NCBI RefSeq assembly: GCF_028453695.1
Contig: NC_135774.1
Span: 3,410,001-3,474,000, forward strand
Source of the DNA: Augochlora pura
Taxonomy: Eukaryota; Arthropoda; Insecta; Hymenoptera; Halictidae
DNA length: 64,000 bases
Direction of reading: 5' to 3'
Within the stretch, counting starts at the first letter, position 1. Each line of letters opens with the position of its first letter. Both the position numbers and the translations under genes were made by a program. The notes under the pieces are model-generated. The model had not been told where the DNA came from. It saw nothing but the letters and a program-made list of their open reading frames with translations, and did not search any database. Positions 62,365 to 64,000 of this stretch are shown here, one piece after another.

Positions 62365-62440
62365 TGACCGCTACTTCGACTTCCGCTTCGACTCCCGTTT
62401 CGGCATCCGCCCCGACTTCCGCTTCGACTTCGACTCGTGA
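62365..62440. repeat. CTTCGACTTCCG minisatellite
   Basis: About six imperfect 12-bp units (ACTTCCGCTTCG, ACTCCCGTTTCG, GCATCCGCCCCG). Both strands give Ser/Ala or Lys/Arg repeat frames. Confidence 0.75.
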
Positions 62441-63449
62441 TTTTGCAATGGCGCGCGCCTTCGCCGATAGCGTGCCAATGGCGACTGCAACGAGCATCTA
62501 CAATTCGACGGATTTCGTTTCGATATTTTTCCGCGTCTTATTCTGTCGCGAATGGCAACAATAGTATTTGCGCGAAAGCGGAAGTCGCGATCGGAGCCGT
62601 TTAATGCGCGGAAGGCATGCGCGTTTAAGTGTCGACTCGTCCGATCCGCCGTCGTTCCCATCAGCGGAAAAATGAGGCCGATAAAAAATGCTTCATGACT
62701 CATGACCGTTATGCGCCGGTTGTAGGTGGATAAGGGGGTGGTGGTCAACGTAGCGAGCTGAAATCGACATGACCGTTCGGCACAAAATTTATTTATTATT
62801 TTTGTCGTGCGATTTTGTATCGTGCCCAACTGCGGTGAAATTAAATTATTATTTTGCTGGTATAAATCATCGGTCCGTGGCGCAGGAGGGGCAAAAGCGA
62901 GGGAAGTGACGCAGAGAGGTAGAGACGACCGAGAGAGAGAGCGCGAGCGAGACGGGGAACGGGTTGGGGGGACGGCGGGGCGGGGAACGGCGAGGCTGTC
63001 GATGGTAGAGAGAAAGAACAGGAACGAAGCCGGGGCGAACGGTCGAGCGAGAACGGGAGCGGGAACGGGAGGGAGAGAGGGAGAGAGAGAGAGAGAGAGA
63101 GAGATCGCGAGAGAGAGAACATCCGTTCGCTTTAAATCCCCGCAAATGAATATTTATATTTTCCATTGAATTACTCTTTCGGGGCGGCATAATACGCGTG
63201 AAATTGAAATATATTCGATAAATTATTTTATCGAGTAGCGGCACGACTAATCGGTGCTATATTCCACGGAAAATCCCGATGCCGCTGGCAGAGTGAAATT
63301 TTACAAAGACTCGGCCGCGTTTAATTCTGGTAGACCGGACAAGGATGGCGGTGTCGGGTCGTGCTGGGTCGCGTTGCGAGTCGCTTTGGTGGTCTCGGCG
63401 AGTCGGCTGCAGGATCGCGCGCGTTTCGATGGTTTCTCATTGAAATCCG

Positions 63450-63500
63450 CAGAAGCGGCGACGGCGGCGACGACGGCGGCGACGACGACGACGACGAGAC
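63450..63500. repeat. GGCGAC / GAC trinucleotide array
   Basis: GCGACGGCGGCGACGACGG-type units that end in (GAC)n. Confidence 0.8.
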
Positions 63501-64000
63501 GCGCGACATCCAGACAACGATGACGGCTAGATACGGGGATTCGAGGGATCGTCGACTCGGAAGTTTGAACGATCAGCATAATTGCGGGATCGATCGGGTG
63601 ACGCGGGCACGGCAGCGGGGCGTTGTGTGCCGTTGCATGGCGCGGCGAAAACTTCCCGGAGTCTGCCGCTTGCATAAATCGGCGAAACGATCTTGTTTTT
63701 CCGCTCGCGGTCACCGGCGATGAATCGAACGGCCCGGGGAACGCAGGGAACAATCGCAGCGCCGTTCGATCGACGTTTATACGCGTAAGAATGATTGCAA
63801 TTCGTAACTCCGTGTAAAAGCCCATTTCGCGATTTCGTAATTCGAAATAATTATTGGTGCGCATTGCGACGGCCATTATCGCGGACAAACAGTTTTATAT
63901 CGTAAACAGACGCCATTAACAAAGAAGAATTGTTCGGTGGTTTCGATGTGCTCAGCAACAAAAGCACGGTCAGATTACACGTACCGCCGATGTAACTGTC

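Larger units (their letters stand above)
57682..64000. other. gene-poor right flank, last part
   Basis: No supported gene. The sequence is GC-rich with CACCGC/TACCGC units at about 57920-58010, G runs at 58972-58986 and 59311-59336, GGGGCCAT units near 61876-61900, CTTCGACTTCCG units at 62365-62440, GA tracts near 61921-61945 and 63070-63105, and GGCGAC units at 63450-63500. One TTAA-bounded element lies at 58170-58378. The open frames are short or low-complexity. Confidence 0.55.

Overview
The window is nuclear DNA of an animal with spliced genes, most likely an insect and probably a hymenopteran such as a bee or ant. The basis is short introns (67-250 bp) with GT-AG borders, protein sequences that read like insect orthologues, CpG-rich spacer alternating with AT-rich patches, and very many (GA)n/(CT)n microsatellites. 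The species cannot be named from the sequence alone. One 100-bp run of N (31347-31446) marks a scaffold gap.

All genes I can support lie between 18.5 and 31 kb and are on the minus strand. In order along the window they are: (i) a small secreted TIL-domain (trypsin-inhibitor-like, ten-cysteine) gene at 18604-18977, whose signal-peptide frame and cysteine-rich frame do not join cleanly; (ii) the TTC14 orthologue at 20293-27826, resolved here into 13 coding exons with consistent phases and 1257 codons before the stop, containing an S1-like domain, TPR repeats, lysine-rich and serine-rich tracts and a long RS/RGG tail; (iii) the MPDU1 orthologue at 29241-30765, with 5 coding exons and 244 residues, a PQ-loop membrane protein of the ER needed for use of dolichol-phosphate sugars. 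The region upstream of MPDU1 holds an E-box next to a DRE-like TATCGATA site. The region upstream of TTC14 holds ETS-like and E2F-like sites. The three genes have unrelated functions, and nothing suggests a shared pathway or operon.

The flanks, 1-18.5 kb and 31.4-64 kb, have no convincing protein-coding gene. The many long open frames there are produced by GC-rich, low-complexity sequence. What the flanks do hold is microsatellites, homopolymer G/C runs, short minisatellite arrays, a 102-bp tandem repeat (16904-17135), two or three small TTAA-bounded inverted-repeat elements that look like piggyBac-type MITEs (10480, 41255 and 58170), a possible retroposed insert with a 10-bp target duplication (54042-54484), a C2H2 zinc-finger remnant (about 5245-5307) and two strong short hairpins (6433 and 45020).

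The most unusual signal is a conserved non-coding element of about 70 bp present three times in the right-hand gene-poor region: 32296-32368 (+), 42620-42688 (+) and 57612-57681 (-). The copies share several ordered blocks, including TTTGATTTGTCG and TGGCTTTTAT, while the sequence around them is unrelated. This looks like a repeated regulatory module or an undescribed RNA or repeat family. I do not recognise it.
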